Shown piece after piece: positions 7,439-16,814 of a stretch of DNA of 64,000 nucleotides. The DNA comes from Acidobacteriota bacterium (GTDB lineage: Bacteria > Acidobacteriota > Terriglobia > Versatilivoradales > Versatilivoraceae): assembly GCA_028875575.1 (NCBI GenBank), contig JAPPDF010000028.1, positions 1-64,000 on the forward strand, read 5' to 3'. The notes under the pieces are model-generated. The model was not told the origin of the DNA. It saw nothing but the letters and a program-made list of their open reading frames with translations, and made no database searches. Every line of letters begins with the position of its first letter. The first letter of the stretch is position 1. Both the position numbers and the translations under genes were made by a program.

Positions 7439-10207
7439 TCAGGGGTGAGCGTTGGGGGAGGCCACCTTCGCCGCGCCAGCGGAGCTTTCAAAAGACAGGG
7501 ACTCCTTCGAGAATCTGAACCGGCTCAAGAGAGTCTCAGGGCAACCCAGCACTTCTCCCAGAAGATTCTTGGCCTTCATCATGGAGCCCGTTTCGGGATT
7601 GAGGGAGAGCGTGAAGATCAGCTCAAGCGGCTCTTCGCAAATCACCCTCAGATCGGCAATTCTCTCGTGCTCGGGAGTATTGCAGTAGAAGGCGTTGCCG
7701 CGATCACGATCGGCCAGATGGCTGATCAGATCATAGACTCGACCGGTGAGTTCGGCGACCTCGTCTGGGGCTGACAATGTGGCTCCATCGGGGAGCCAGG
7801 CCCGATAGCTGACCTGCAGGGGTTGGGTCATCCTTATTTTCTTGCCCTCCTCCACTGCCTCGACGGTTTGAACCTCGAGACCCTCTATCAGGCAGTCATT
7901 GAGTTGAGCCGCCAGCGATTCGGACAATTCCCCGAAAGCTTCAAACCGCAGATATTCCGAGCGGCTGGACATCCCCAGAGGAATGGCCGGCGAGGCCGTG
8001 AATTTCGGTCGAGGGTTGAACCCTTCGGTGAACTTCAAGCGCACGTCGCTGCGAATCAAGGCGCGCTCCAGCAGCTTGAGGACGTTGAGATGCGACAGCA
8101 ACCGTGCAGGACCCTCCTTCCGATAATGAACCAGGTAGGACCGGGAGGGCAGTTTTTCCGCGGAAGGAGCCAGCGCCGCTACAGTCGATGGTTGGTCAGT
8201 CTCCCTGGTCTCAGGAGCTTTTGAATCCGCAGGAAGGGTGATCTGGACCAGCGGCCCCTCTGCCTGGACATCCTGATCGGGGACCGGGTTTGAGCTTGCC
8301 GGGTTTCCGCCGGGCCCGCCAATCCCATCTGTCCGGGGCCAATGAACATCCACCGGCTGCTCCTCTTCCGCGGGAATTCCGGCCAGCTTGATATCCTCGT
8401 AGTTTCCCGGGATGCCGCATCCCCGACAGTCTCCCCACTTGCAGTCGTAGGTCTGAATCTTGCGATAGGATCGCTCCCGCTCCGTCAACAGGAACCGCTT
8501 GGAGACTCCGATATCGATAAAATCCCAGGGCAGCACTTCATTCAAAGCGAAATCGCGGTTATAGAAGTGGGGGTCGACCCCGCTCTGCTCGAAAGCCTTC
8601 ATCCAAAGCTGATAGTTGAAGGTTTCGTCCCAACCGTCGAAACGGCAACCCAGCCGGTAGGCCTGTATCAGGGCTTTTCCCACCCTTCGGTCTCCCCGGG
8701 AGAGGACACCTTCGATGAAACACTCGGCCGGGTCATGCCACTTGAGTCGGGCGAAAGGAAACCGCACCTTGGCTTTCAGGTAATCCAGGCGCTGGGTGGT
8801 CACCTTCAGGTCTTCAAAGCGATCCCATTGAAACGGCGTGAATGCCTTGGGAACAAAGGTGCCGATGCTGGCATTCACCTTGCGCGGTCCCTTGAACCGC
8901 TTTCCGATCCCGCCGATCTGGCGAATCAGATCCACCGTCTCGCGGATATCGGCGTCGGTCTCGCTGGGCAAACCGATCATGAAGTAGAGCTTGATCAGGT
9001 TCCAGCCTTGCCTGTAGGCCGTCTCGATGGCCTGGAACAGCTCCTCGTTGCTGATGTTCTTGTTCACAAACTGTCTTAATCGAACACTCCCGGCTTCGGG
9101 GGCAAAGGTGAACCCGTTCTTTCTGACTTCTCCGACGTTCTCGGCCAGCGAAACGGAAAAGGCATCGGCTCTCAGGGAGGGCAGCGAAATGGAGACCTTG
9201 TCCCGGGAGAGCGTCCGAGACATTTCCCGCGTCAGGCATTCCACCTGGCTGTAGTCGGCCGTCGAAAGGGAGAGCAGTCCCACCTCGCGGTTCCCGGTGT
9301 TTTTCAGCATCTCCGAAGTCAGCCGCATGACGTCGTTGACTTCCAGTTCCCGGGTAGGGCGGTACCAGTAGCCCGCCTGGCAAAAACGGCACCCTTGGGT
9401 ACACCCCCGCATGACCTCGACGCTCACGCGATCCTGAATGGCATCGATCACCGGCACCACCGGCTTGGTCGGGTAGAAGTCGGGTGACAATGCCTCCACC
9501 CAGCGTCTCTTCACCAGGGTGCGGGGTTTTGCCGGGTTCGGCTCCACCGTCCAGGGGGCTTCGGGTTGATGCACTTGAGGCACATAGACGCCTCGCAGTG
9601 CCGCCAGTTGCTCCAGGATCTGCCAGCGCCGGAGCCCATTCCGCCTGGCCTCCCGGCAGAGATCCACCAGCTCGAGGACAACCTCTTCCCCGTCTCCGAT
9701 AACGAAGAAGTCCACCAGGTCCGCCAGCGGTTCCGGGTTGGAGGTACAGGGTCCGCCGGCACAGATCAACGGGTCCCCCTCGCCCCTGTCTTCCGAACGC
9801 AGGGGCACTCCCGCCAGATCCAGCATGTAGGGGACATTGATGTAGGTCAGCTCGGACTGGAGAGAAAACCCCACCAGGTCGAACCGGTCGATCGGCGTCT
9901 TGGTTTCGAGACTCAACAACGGCAATCCTTCGGCTTGCATCAAGTCGGCCATATCGACCCAGGGTGCAAAGACCCGCTCGGCGTAGACATCCTCGATACC
10001 GTTCAGCAGGTGGTACAACATCCGCAGGCCGTTGTGAGACATTCCGATTTCATACACGTCCGGAAAGGCAAGGGCGAAACGGATCTGAACCGACTCCGGA
10101 TCCTTGCGAACCATGTTGGGCTCACCGCCGATATAGCGGCCCGGTTTGGAGGCTCGCTCCAGGATGGAGAAGTACTGCTCCTCGAAGGTAGTCGATGCGA
10201 TTGCCAT
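7439..10207 (-). CDS. Large radical SAM protein with C-terminal DUF2344 (TIGR03960/TIGR03936 type)
   Basis: This is a 922-residue fusion. The N-terminal about 250 residues resemble the flavodoxin/B12-binding-like region of the TIGR03960 family (YEIGMSHNGLRMLYHLLN). The radical SAM core has CxxxCxxC at Cys269, Cys273 and Cys276 (RGCTQGCRFCQAGY). A second Cys group (CKWGDCRGCG) lies near residue 590. After a Pro/Gly-rich linker, a DUF2344 domain starts near residue 700 (HYRKEGPARLLSHL). The family is widespread, often next to rng or rplU, but its reaction is not established. The ATG follows a GGGGAG Shine-Dalgarno, and a TATAAT (10250 to 10245, minus strand) lies 38 nt upstream with a poor -35. 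It converges on accA. Confidence 0.9.
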   Translation of the reverse strand: MAIASTTFEEQYFSILERASKPGRYIGGEPNMVRKDPESVQIRFALAFPDVYEIGMSHNGLRMLYHLLNGIEDVYAERVFAPWVDMADLMQAEGLPLLSLETKTPIDRFDLVGFSLQSELTYINVPYMLDLAGVPLRSEDRGEGDPLICAGGPCTSNPEPLADLVDFFVIGDGEEVVLELVDLCREARRNGLRRWQILEQLAALRGVYVPQVHQPEAPWTVEPNPAKPRTLVKRRWVEALSPDFYPTKPVVPVIDAIQDRVSVEVMRGCTQGCRFCQAGYWYRPTRELEVNDVMRLTSEMLKNTGNREVGLLSLSTADYSQVECLTREMSRTLSRDKVSISLPSLRADAFSVSLAENVGEVRKNGFTFAPEAGSVRLRQFVNKNISNEELFQAIETAYRQGWNLIKLYFMIGLPSETDADIRETVDLIRQIGGIGKRFKGPRKVNASIGTFVPKAFTPFQWDRFEDLKVTTQRLDYLKAKVRFPFARLKWHDPAECFIEGVLSRGDRRVGKALIQAYRLGCRFDGWDETFNYQLWMKAFEQSGVDPHFYNRDFALNEVLPWDFIDIGVSKRFLLTERERSYRKIQTYDCKWGDCRGCGIPGNYEDIKLAGIPAEEEQPVDVHWPRTDGIGGPGGNPASSNPVPDQDVQAEGPLVQITLPADSKAPETRETDQPSTVAALAPSAEKLPSRSYLVHYRKEGPARLLSHLNVLKLLERALIRSDVRLKFTEGFNPRPKFTASPAIPLGMSSRSEYLRFEAFGELSESLAAQLNDCLIEGLEVQTVEAVEEGKKIRMTQPLQVSYRAWLPDGATLSAPDEVAELTGRVYDLISHLADRDRGNAFYCNTPEHERIADLRVICEEPLELIFTLSLNPETGSMMKAKNLLGEVLGCPETLLSRFRFSKESLSFESSAGAAKVASPNAHP

Positions 10208-10406
10208 TGCAACTCCCCGTCAGGACGCGGAAGGTCTCGCGGCCATTATACGCCAAACCCTACCGATTGGCTTCGGGCGGTCCGGGAAAACCCCTTTTCT
10301 CCCGGCGCCCGACTAGCCGGCGGTCCCAGTCGGACAGGTCCAAAAGTGATGTTTATCGAAATGCAGGATTGCTACAATGTTGCCAACATCCGCACCATCA
10401 TTTCTG

Positions 10407-10488
10407 GAGCCTTTTGTAAAATTCGTCGTGCAGCACTGGGGACGTCCCCAATTCACGTCCCCTACCTGTGGAATTTTGCAAAAGGCTC
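10407..10488. repeat. MITE/REPIN-like inverted-repeat element
   Basis: Eighteen bases at 10407-10424 are complementary to 10471-10488 with one G-T mismatch. Between them sits a perfect 14-bp palindrome, TGGGGACGTCCCCA (10437-10450), followed by a second ACGTCCCC. Such GGGGACGTCCCC cores are familiar from palindromic elements mobilised in trans by RAYT/IS200-like transposases, but no transposase is here. The right arm ends 15 nt before the next gene's start, so it lies in that gene's leader. The rest of 10208-10503 holds only the -10 element of the divergent radical SAM gene. Confidence 0.65.
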
Positions 10489-10503
10489 TCCGGAGAAAAC
10501 CCC

Positions 10504-11796
10504 ATGAACGCAATCAATCGGCGCACCTTTCTGATGACGTCTCTGGCGGCGGCCGGCTCGGGCCTGGCCCAGGCCTCGGGTCCCCTGGGGGCCAACAGCC
10601 GAATTCGGGTGGCGGTGGTGGGCCTGCGCGGCCGCGGCGCAGGGCACATCCGGGATTTCGCCCAACTGCGGAGCCACAACCTGGAGGTGGCGGCCCTGTG
10701 TGACGTGGACGAAAACATCTTGAACCATCGAGTGGCCGAAGCGGAAAAGCTGACCGGCAAAAAACCCCAATCCTTCGTGGATGTGCGTCGACTCCTGGAT
10801 GAGAAGGAGATCGACGTGGTTTCATTTGCAACTCCCAACCACTGGCACGCCCTGAATACCATCTGGGCCTGTCAGGCGGGCAAGGATGTCTATGTGGAAA
10901 AGCCCAGCTCTCACGGTATTTGGGAGGGGCGAAAGATGGTGGAGGCGGCTCGCAAGTACGGCCGTATCGTTCAGGTCGGCTTTCAGAATCGCAGCAGCCC
11001 GGCGCTCCAGGAAGTCATGGAGAAGATCCGCCAAGGTTTGATCGGAGAGGTCTACATGGCGCGAGGGCTCTGTTACAAGTGGCGGAAGAGCATCGGGAGG
11101 GCCAAAGTGGAGCCCGTTCCGCCGGGCGTCCATTACGATTTATGGATCGGGCCGGCCCCAAGTCGTCCCTTCACTCGTAACCGCTTTCACTACGAGTGGC
11201 ACTGGCAGTGGGAATACGGCAACGGAGATATCGGAAACCAGGGCCCCCACCAAATGGACCTGGCCCGCTGGGGTCTGGGCGTGGGGCTTCCGCGAAAGGT
11301 GCAGTGCATGGGGGGGCACTTTCTCTTTGACGACGACCAGGAAACTCCCAACGTCCAGATGGCCAGCTTCGAATACCCCGACCAGAAGAAGTTGTTGACA
11401 TTCGAAGTCCGGCACTGGATCACCAACTCGGAAGGCGACAGCCAGGTCGGGGCCTTTATCTACGGCTCCGAGGGGTATGTCGAGATATCCAAATACCATG
11501 CCTATCGGACCTTCCTGGGAAGAAAACGCGAACCTGGACCGGCCCGGGAGGAGGTTGGCAACCACTATGTGAATTTCATTGAAGCGGTGAGATCCCGCAA
11601 GCCCCAACATCTGAACTCCGAGATCGAGGAAGGGCACATCTCGTCGTCACTGGCGCACCTGGCCAACATCGCCTATCGCACCGGCCGAACCTTGAATTTC
11701 GATCCCCAACAGGAGCGATTCGCCGACGACCGGGAAGCCAATCAATTTCTAAAACGTTCCTATCGTCCGCCATACGTCGTGCCGGACAAGGTCTGA
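10504..11796 (+). CDS. Gfo/Idh/MocA-family oxidoreductase with Tat signal
   Basis: The protein has 430 residues. Residues 1-30 are a twin-arginine signal (RRTFLMTSLAAAGSGLA), so it is predicted to be exported folded with its cofactor. The Rossmann domain begins RIRVAVVGLRGRGAGHI and contains the signature VEKP near residue 132. The C-terminal dehydrogenase domain covers the rest. Members oxidise or reduce sugars and related alcohols with NAD(P); the substrate is unknown. I chose the ATG at 10504 because GGAG lies at 10492-10495, eight bases upstream. The inverted repeat just upstream would fold in its mRNA leader. It is convergent with mog. Confidence 0.9.
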   Translation: MNAINRRTFLMTSLAAAGSGLAQASGPLGANSRIRVAVVGLRGRGAGHIRDFAQLRSHNLEVAALCDVDENILNHRVAEAEKLTGKKPQSFVDVRRLLDEKEIDVVSFATPNHWHALNTIWACQAGKDVYVEKPSSHGIWEGRKMVEAARKYGRIVQVGFQNRSSPALQEVMEKIRQGLIGEVYMARGLCYKWRKSIGRAKVEPVPPGVHYDLWIGPAPSRPFTRNRFHYEWHWQWEYGNGDIGNQGPHQMDLARWGLGVGLPRKVQCMGGHFLFDDDQETPNVQMASFEYPDQKKLLTFEVRHWITNSEGDSQVGAFIYGSEGYVEISKYHAYRTFLGRKREPGPAREEVGNHYVNFIEAVRSRKPQHLNSEIEEGHISSSLAHLANIAYRTGRTLNFDPQQERFADDREANQFLKRSYRPPYVVPDKV

Positions 11797-11807
11797 GCCT
11801 GGGGCGA

Positions 11808-12311
11808 CTAGCCGCCGCAGCGGACCGTGTTCCCGGAGATGACCTCCAGCGCATGGGGCAGCACGGCCTGCAAGGCGTCCAGGGACTCCCGAACCCCCTT
11901 GACGCTTCCGGGCAGGTTGACGATGAGAGTCCTGCCGCGCACGCCGACCAGGGCGCGAGAGAGAGCCGCCCTGGGAGTCTTCCTGATCCCCTCCGACCGC
12001 ATCAACTGGGCCAGCCCGGGAACTTCCCTCTCGATGACGCAGGCCGTGGCTTCGGGAGTGACGTCTCTTGGGGCCAGGCCGGTCCCACCGGTGGTCACCA
12101 CCAGTTCGGCCTTGTGAACCTCGCAGCCCTTCAACAGGCACTCCCTGATGCTCTCCAACTCGTCCGGGACCACGGCACGGTCCAGAACCTCGCACCCCAG
12201 CGCCTGCAGGGCCTCGCAGGCAGCCGGACCGGAAAGGTCCTCACGCTCCCCGCGCGATGTGGAGTCGCTGACCGTCACTACCAGCGCCCTCGGTTTGGCT
12301 AGAGGTTTCAT
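11808..12311 (-). CDS. mog: Molybdopterin adenylyltransferase (MogA/MoaB family)
   Basis: The 167 residues cover the complete MoCF-binding fold. Key blocks are TTGGTGLAPRDVTPEAT, which binds molybdopterin, and NLPGSVKGVRESLDA near the C terminus. The protein adenylates molybdopterin before metal insertion in Moco synthesis. No other Moco gene is in the window. It stands alone, convergent with the oxidoreductase on the left (12 nt between stops), and is flanked on its 5' side by a repeat-rich spacer. MogA and MoaB are hard to separate by sequence alone, so the exact name is uncertain. Confidence 0.88.
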   Translation of the reverse strand: MKPLAKPRALVVTVSDSTSRGEREDLSGPAACEALQALGCEVLDRAVVPDELESIRECLLKGCEVHKAELVVTTGGTGLAPRDVTPEATACVIEREVPGLAQLMRSEGIRKTPRAALSRALVGVRGRTLIVNLPGSVKGVRESLDALQAVLPHALEVISGNTVRCGG

Positions 12312-12341
12312 TTTCCAGTGGCTCCCTTCAAGGCAACCTTA

Positions 12342-12679
12342 TTTGAAACAAAAGAAAAAAGAGTTATCCACGAAGACACACGAAGGACCACAAAGGGCCA
12401 CTAAGCGAGACGGCTCTGCGTCAACGGCGCGCACAGCCACTAAGGATTATTAACATCGATGCACAGGATATACAGGATATGGTCTTGGGAGTCCGGTGTC
12501 CTGTAATCCTGGGCATCCGCAATCCCGGACCGGTTCATCACCCGAGCTGGATTCTGGTGCAAGAAGCTCTCGTCCTGTTAATCCTGTGCATCCTGTGCAT
12601 CGATGTTCAATAATCTTGTTCCCGACAGGCCATGAACTTCTCTTGTTTCACTCTCTTATGATCCGCCCCGTCGTCGGGG
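12342..12679. repeat. Mosaic of dispersed repeats in the mog-leuD spacer
   Basis: This fills most of a 410-base gene-free stretch (12312-12721). Module 1 (about 12345-12403) contains GAGTTATCCACGAAG and CACACGAAGGACCAC and recurs inverted at 24176-24245. Module 2 is CATCGATGCACAGGAT at 12454-12469, repeated inverted as ATCCTGTGCATCGATG at 12590-12605, so the two copies face each other across about 120 nt. It recurs again at 24259-24284. Module 3 (12642-12679, with TTATGATCCGCCCCGTCGT) recurs four times between 25539 and 26053. No coding frame fits. Confidence 0.7.
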
Positions 12680-12721
12680 GCCGGACTGTTCTGAGTAACT
12701 GGTGTTCCAAAACTGCCAGGC

Positions 12722-13216
12722 TTAGAACTTTTCCAGGTCGGCGAGTGCGGAGAGGCCATTTTTCTTGAGAAAGTTGATGATGCCGCCTTCCTGATGGAGC
12801 CGGAGCATCATGCCGGGAATTTCAATCGGTATGGTCTGATCCTTGCTTGCGTTGCGGAGCAGCTGCGCCTGTATGTTCAACTGCAGACGGTCGCTTTCCT
12901 CGATGGAGTCGGTTTCGGCGATCACACACAGAAGCCCCAGGTTGATGGCGTTGCGAAAGAAGATTCGGGCGAAGGACTTGGCGATGACGGCTCGCAGGTG
13001 GGAGTGCTTGAGCGCCACCGCCGCCGTCTCGCGCGAGCTGCCGCAGCCGAAGTTGTGACCGGCCACCACGTAGTCGCCTGGTTGAACTTGCTGTCGGAAT
13101 TCCGGACGATACTCGATAAAGCAGGCCTTGGCCAACTCCTTGGGGTCGGTTGTGATGTTGTAACGGCCGGGAGTAATCAGGTCCGTATTGATGTTGTCCC
13201 CGAATTTCCAATTCAT
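12722..13216 (-). CDS. leuD: 3-isopropylmalate dehydratase small subunit (aconitase swivel domain)
   Basis: This is a 164-residue swivel domain of the LeuD/homoaconitase small-subunit group. FGDNINTDLITPGRYN at the N terminus and the GHNFGCGSSRE active-site loop are both clear. With LeuC it isomerises 2- and 3-isopropylmalate in leucine synthesis. The frame stays open upstream, but the ATG at 13216 lies directly before the conserved MNWKFGDNIN, so I use it. It is 17 nt downstream of leuC on the same strand. The archaeal/aconitase-like subtype leaves homoaconitate or methylmalate derivatives possible as substrates. Confidence 0.92.
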   Translation of the reverse strand: MNWKFGDNINTDLITPGRYNITTDPKELAKACFIEYRPEFRQQVQPGDYVVAGHNFGCGSSRETAAVALKHSHLRAVIAKSFARIFFRNAINLGLLCVIAETDSIEESDRLQLNIQAQLLRNASKDQTIPIEIPGMMLRLHQEGGIINFLKKNGLSALADLEKF

Positions 13217-13233
13217 CGAATCGCAATCCCAGT

Positions 13234-14487
13234 TCAGGCAACGTACCTTCTTGGGTCGGTAATGATGCCCGTCAGGGCCGTCGCCGCGGCGGTCGCGGGA
13301 CTGGCCAGGAAAATCTTGGCCGTGGGGCTGCCCATTCGTCCCTCGAAGTTGCGGTTGCTGGTGGAAACGCACACCTCGTTGTCGTAGAGCACGCCACCCG
13401 ACCGGCCCAGGCAGGGCCCGCAACCGGGACTGGAGACCACCGCCCCGAAGTTGACGAACTCTTCAACGTACCCTCGCTGGAGCGCCTGCAGGTAGACCCG
13501 GCGCGAGGCAGGGGTAACAATCGCTCGCAATCCCTCTTTCACCCGCTTCCCCTTCCACATTCGGTGAACGACCTCCAGGTCCTCGATGCGGCAATTGGTA
13601 CAGGATCCGATAAAAACCTGATCCACCGCAACCTTCTCGCTTTCGACCTGTTCCACCGGCACATCGTTGTCGATATCCGGGGGGCGCGCAATCATCGGTT
13701 TCAGGTCCGAAACATCGAAGCGAAGCTCCCGTTCGAAGGAAGCCCCGGGATCACTGCGCAGAGGTTCGAAGGCCACCAGTCGATCATTTTCCTCAAGATA
13801 GGCCCGGGTCTGGTCGTCGGGGGCAACCACGGCTGCCTTGGCCCCCATTTCGGCGCTCATATTGGTCAGCGTCAACCGGGCCGGGACGTTGAAGCCTTCC
13901 ACCGTGGGTCCCGCGTATTCGATAACCCGATAGTTGGCCCCGTCAGGCCCCATCTCCTTGGCCACCGCCAGCACCACGTCCTTGGAATAGCAACCCCTTG
14001 GCAGTTCACCATTGACAGTGACCCGGATCGTCTGGGGAACCCGAAACCAGCTCTTGCCCGTGGCCATGGCGATGGCGGCGTCAGTAGAACCCACGCCGAT
14101 GGTGAGGGCCCCCAGCCCGCCGCCGGTGGGGCTGTGGGAGTCTGCGCCCAGGATGAGGTTGCCCGGATTGATCAGGCGCTCCGACATGACCTGGTGGCAC
14201 ACCCCGTCATAGACCACCGGAATACCCTGCTCATCGGCAAACTTTCTGATCTGGCTCTGTAACTTGGACATGGCCACGCTGGGGCTCGGAAAGGCGTGGT
14301 CAAAGGGGATGAAGATCTTTTTAGGATCGAAAACCCGCTCGGCGATCTGGTAAAAGGGCTCCAGGGCCCAGGCGCAGGTGGTGTCATGGGCCATAACCAG
14401 GTCCAGGTCCGCCAGGATGAAATCCCCGGCTCGCACTGCTCTACCACAGTGGTTGGAGAATATCTTTTCCGCCAGTGTCTGAGCCAT
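13234..14487 (-). CDS. leuC: 3-isopropylmalate dehydratase large subunit (hacA-like type)
   Basis: The 417 residues are the short LeuC/HacA type rather than the 466-residue enterobacterial one. The [4Fe-4S] ligands are visible in GSCTNCR and SSPGCGPC, with the substrate loop GADSHSPTGGG. It works with LeuD encoded just downstream. An upstream in-frame start (14571) would fall on the -10 element of the predicted promoter, so the ATG at 14487 (MAQTLAEKIF) is chosen. No other leucine gene is in the window. The exact substrate cannot be fixed by sequence alone. Confidence 0.92.
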   Translation of the reverse strand: MAQTLAEKIFSNHCGRAVRAGDFILADLDLVMAHDTTCAWALEPFYQIAERVFDPKKIFIPFDHAFPSPSVAMSKLQSQIRKFADEQGIPVVYDGVCHQVMSERLINPGNLILGADSHSPTGGGLGALTIGVGSTDAAIAMATGKSWFRVPQTIRVTVNGELPRGCYSKDVVLAVAKEMGPDGANYRVIEYAGPTVEGFNVPARLTLTNMSAEMGAKAAVVAPDDQTRAYLEENDRLVAFEPLRSDPGASFERELRFDVSDLKPMIARPPDIDNDVPVEQVESEKVAVDQVFIGSCTNCRIEDLEVVHRMWKGKRVKEGLRAIVTPASRRVYLQALQRGYVEEFVNFGAVVSSPGCGPCLGRSGGVLYDNEVCVSTSNRNFEGRMGSPTAKIFLASPATAAATALTGIITDPRRYVA

Positions 14488-14569
14488 CTGCGTCCTGGTG
14501 CCAACCGAAGGGGGTGGAACGACTCCTGGAGGGCCAATTGCACCATTCCGGTCCTGAATAAACGGGGCC

Positions 14570-14599
14570 ATTATAGGGAAAGGATCGGGATGAAGGCAA
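14570..14599 (-). promoter_or_regulatory. Predicted sigma-70 promoter of leuCD
   Basis: Read on the minus strand, TTGCCT (14599-14594) and a consensus TATAAT (14575-14570) are 18 nt apart. Transcription would begin near 14563, giving a leader of about 75 nt before the leuC ATG. This also rules out the longer upstream leuC start. Confidence 0.55.
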
Positions 14600-14712
14600 A
14601 CGGACCACGCGGCTGTCAGGTTCAGGCCTTGCCATGGCTTCCGCCCGGCCTGGGCACGCGGTGGCGCAGGTAGTCCGCATTGACGAACTACCCCCTCAAT
14701 GGGAAATGCCGG

Positions 14713-15513
14713 CTACGGCCCGACCGACCGGTGCGACAGGAGCCAGGAGAAAAAATCGGGTTCGGCGTAGGCTCGCTCCCAGGAATCGTGGCCGACTCCC
14801 GCATATTCGCTGAAGCGCACCGGCTTCCCCAATGCCCGTATCGCCCCGGCCATTCTCCTGGATTCCGAGACCGGCACCCTCGGGTCATCGGTTCCATGAA
14901 ATATCCAGACCGGAGTGGGGGCGATTCTGACGGCCATGCTGCGGTAGGGATCGGGAGAGAATTTCACCGGCGGATGATCCTCAGGGACCTTGACTCCCGG
15001 GGGAGGCACCACGCCGCCGCAGATCGGAGCCAGCGCGGCGAACGTTCCCGGATGCTTGGCCGCCAGACTCCAGGTGCCGTACCCTCCCATGGAAATTCCG
15101 GTCAGGAATATTCTGGTGGGATCACCGCCAAAGTCCCGAACCGACGCCTCCAAAGCTGCCAGCGCCAACCTCTCCATCCGGATGTGGGTCCACCACATTC
15201 CCCGGCGGCATTGCGGTAGAACAACGATCGCTGGAACCCTCTCGGGATTCCGCCGAATGGCGGGGCCGATACCGACCACTGTCTGGCGCCAACCGTCATC
15301 TCCCCGCTCGCCGTTGCCGTGGAGAAAAAGCACCACGGGCCAACTTTTCCGCGGGTGCCATCCGGCCGGAAGGAAAACCTGATAGCGGTAGGCGTCCCGG
15401 CCGAGAGTGAGGGTCCGTTGCTGGAACGTCCCTTGACTCGGGGGCAAGGACGACTGACCGGATACGAGTAGCAAGGCACCGGCCGTACCGGCTGCGAACA
15501 TGAGGGCTTTCAT
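14713..15513 (-). CDS. Secreted alpha/beta hydrolase (predicted esterase/peptidase)
   Basis: The protein has 266 residues with a Sec signal at 1-20 (MKALMFAAGTAGALLLVSG). The catalytic triad can be placed: Ser141 in GISMGG, Asp209 or Asp210 in FHGTDDPRVP, and His242 in GVGHDSW. VVLFLHGNGERGDD is the oxyanion strand. This pattern fits the COG4099 predicted-peptidase / polyhydroxybutyrate-depolymerase-like group acting outside the cytoplasm; the substrate is not predictable. The ATG at 15513 follows a GGGAG nine bases upstream. A longer in-frame start (15600) would bury the signal peptide and is rejected. Confidence 0.85.
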   Translation of the reverse strand: MKALMFAAGTAGALLLVSGQSSLPPSQGTFQQRTLTLGRDAYRYQVFLPAGWHPRKSWPVVLFLHGNGERGDDGWRQTVVGIGPAIRRNPERVPAIVVLPQCRRGMWWTHIRMERLALAALEASVRDFGGDPTRIFLTGISMGGYGTWSLAAKHPGTFAALAPICGGVVPPPGVKVPEDHPPVKFSPDPYRSMAVRIAPTPVWIFHGTDDPRVPVSESRRMAGAIRALGKPVRFSEYAGVGHDSWERAYAEPDFFSWLLSHRSVGP

Positions 15514-15738
15514 CAGAAACAGCTCCCTGAACCGCCGACATTTTAGGAATAGAAGTCCGATTTCATCAAGTCGCCTTCCTTGAAGGACAATCGGTCCCAA
15601 CCATGAAGCAACTCGCCGGCGGATGACGCCATCTTTTCATGGGAATTCAGGCTGAACATTGCTAAGCTACCGGTTTAAAAAGCGCAAGGATAGTCAGCCG
15701 ATCTCCAGCAGGTTTGAGTGAGAAAGGAGAGAACAACC

Positions 15739-16659
15739 ATGAACAGTTTTACGGACGGCAAGCCCCTCGACCAACCCAAGCCGAAGCAGCCGGCCATGAC
15801 CGGCATGTCGGGTCGGTCCACGCCTCGCTGGGGATTGTTCGGCTTCATCATTCTGCTGGGATTGCAGATCTTTCTGATCTACCAGGTTCTGGGCAACAAG
15901 GATCAGATCCTCGAATCCCAGGACCAGGTGGCCGCCCTGGAAGATGAGATGATGGAGGCGGTTGACGAGCAGGAAGAGCAGGACCAGAAATTCGAACAGA
16001 GTCTGGGCGCCTTGACGGCCGACTTCACGGTCGTGCAGGAACGGCTGGGCGTGACCCAGAAGGAATTGAACCGGGCCCGGGCCGCGGCCCGCCGGCTCAG
16101 GGAGGAACAGGAGCGGTCGGTCCAGCAGCTCAACACGGAAATTGCCCGAAAAGCCGATTCCCGGCAGCTTTCCGAGCTCAAGAGTACCGCCGACAGTCGC
16201 TTTGGAGCCGTCAATGCCGACGTTACCAAGGTCAAAACCGACGTGGAGGCCACACGCAAGGCATTGGAGGGGGCCCGCCGCGAGATCGTTGACGTTCGGG
16301 CCACCTTGACCCAGCAGATCGCCAGGAACAAGGATGAGCTCAAGCAATTGCGTCTCAAGGGCGAGCGGAACTTCTACGAGTTCGACATTCAGAAGAAAAA
16401 GGGTTTCGCCTTGGTCGGAGATATTCGTATCGGGGTGACCAAGACCAATCGCAGAAGGCAACGCTACAATGTCCGTATCGTGGTAGACGACAACACCCTG
16501 GAGAAGAAGCGGCGCACCATCAACGAGCCGGTGCAATTTCTGGTGGGCCCCACCAAGTTGCGCTACGAGCTGGTCGTCAACGAGGTCCGAAGGAATCGCA
16601 TCATCGGTTACTTGAGCGTCCCCAAGGACAAGGGCCTTTCTGCCGAACGGAAGTTGTAA
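15739..16659 (+). CDS. Membrane-anchored coiled-coil protein of unknown function
   Basis: The 306-residue protein has a short cytoplasmic tail (about 1-28), one transmembrane helix (about 31-52, WGLFGFIILLGLQIFLIYQV), then a long, charged, heptad-rich coiled coil to about residue 205, and a compact C-terminal domain of roughly 85 residues (FALVGDIRIGVTKTNRRRQR). I do not recognise the C-terminal domain. The layout suggests a tethered periplasmic scaffold. The ATG at 15739 follows AGGAG. The gene stands alone and is followed by a strong palindrome at 16691-16718. Confidence 0.8.
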   Translation: MNSFTDGKPLDQPKPKQPAMTGMSGRSTPRWGLFGFIILLGLQIFLIYQVLGNKDQILESQDQVAALEDEMMEAVDEQEEQDQKFEQSLGALTADFTVVQERLGVTQKELNRARAAARRLREEQERSVQQLNTEIARKADSRQLSELKSTADSRFGAVNADVTKVKTDVEATRKALEGARREIVDVRATLTQQIARNKDELKQLRLKGERNFYEFDIQKKKGFALVGDIRIGVTKTNRRRQRYNVRIVVDDNTLEKKRRTINEPVQFLVGPTKLRYELVVNEVRRNRIIGYLSVPKDKGLSAERKL

Positions 16660-16690
16660 TCCGGGCTTGTTTCCCCTGATCCTCCAATGA

Positions 16691-16718
16691 CGGGTTCCGG
16701 CGGCGCCGCCGGAACCCG
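16691..16718. terminator. Perfect 28-bp GC palindrome, possible transcription stop
   Basis: Positions 16691-16704 are exactly complementary to 16705-16718. An RNA hairpin of about 12 bp with a 4-nt loop would form 31 nt after the coiled-coil gene's stop. There is no T-run on either side, so intrinsic termination is uncertain. It could instead protect the mRNA 3' end. Confidence 0.4.
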
Positions 16719-16814
16719 CACCTCGTTCCCAACGCCATCGGTCTCCCAGGATGCTTCAGATGCCGGGGACCCGATCCACGGTGTCGGGAGACCAGCGGTA
16801 AGAACAATCATCCG

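Noticed and set aside
12454-12605. CRISPR-like repeats (CATCGATGCACAGGAT and inverted copies)
   Set aside because: Only two or three units with unequal spacing and opposite orientation; no cas genes anywhere in the window.
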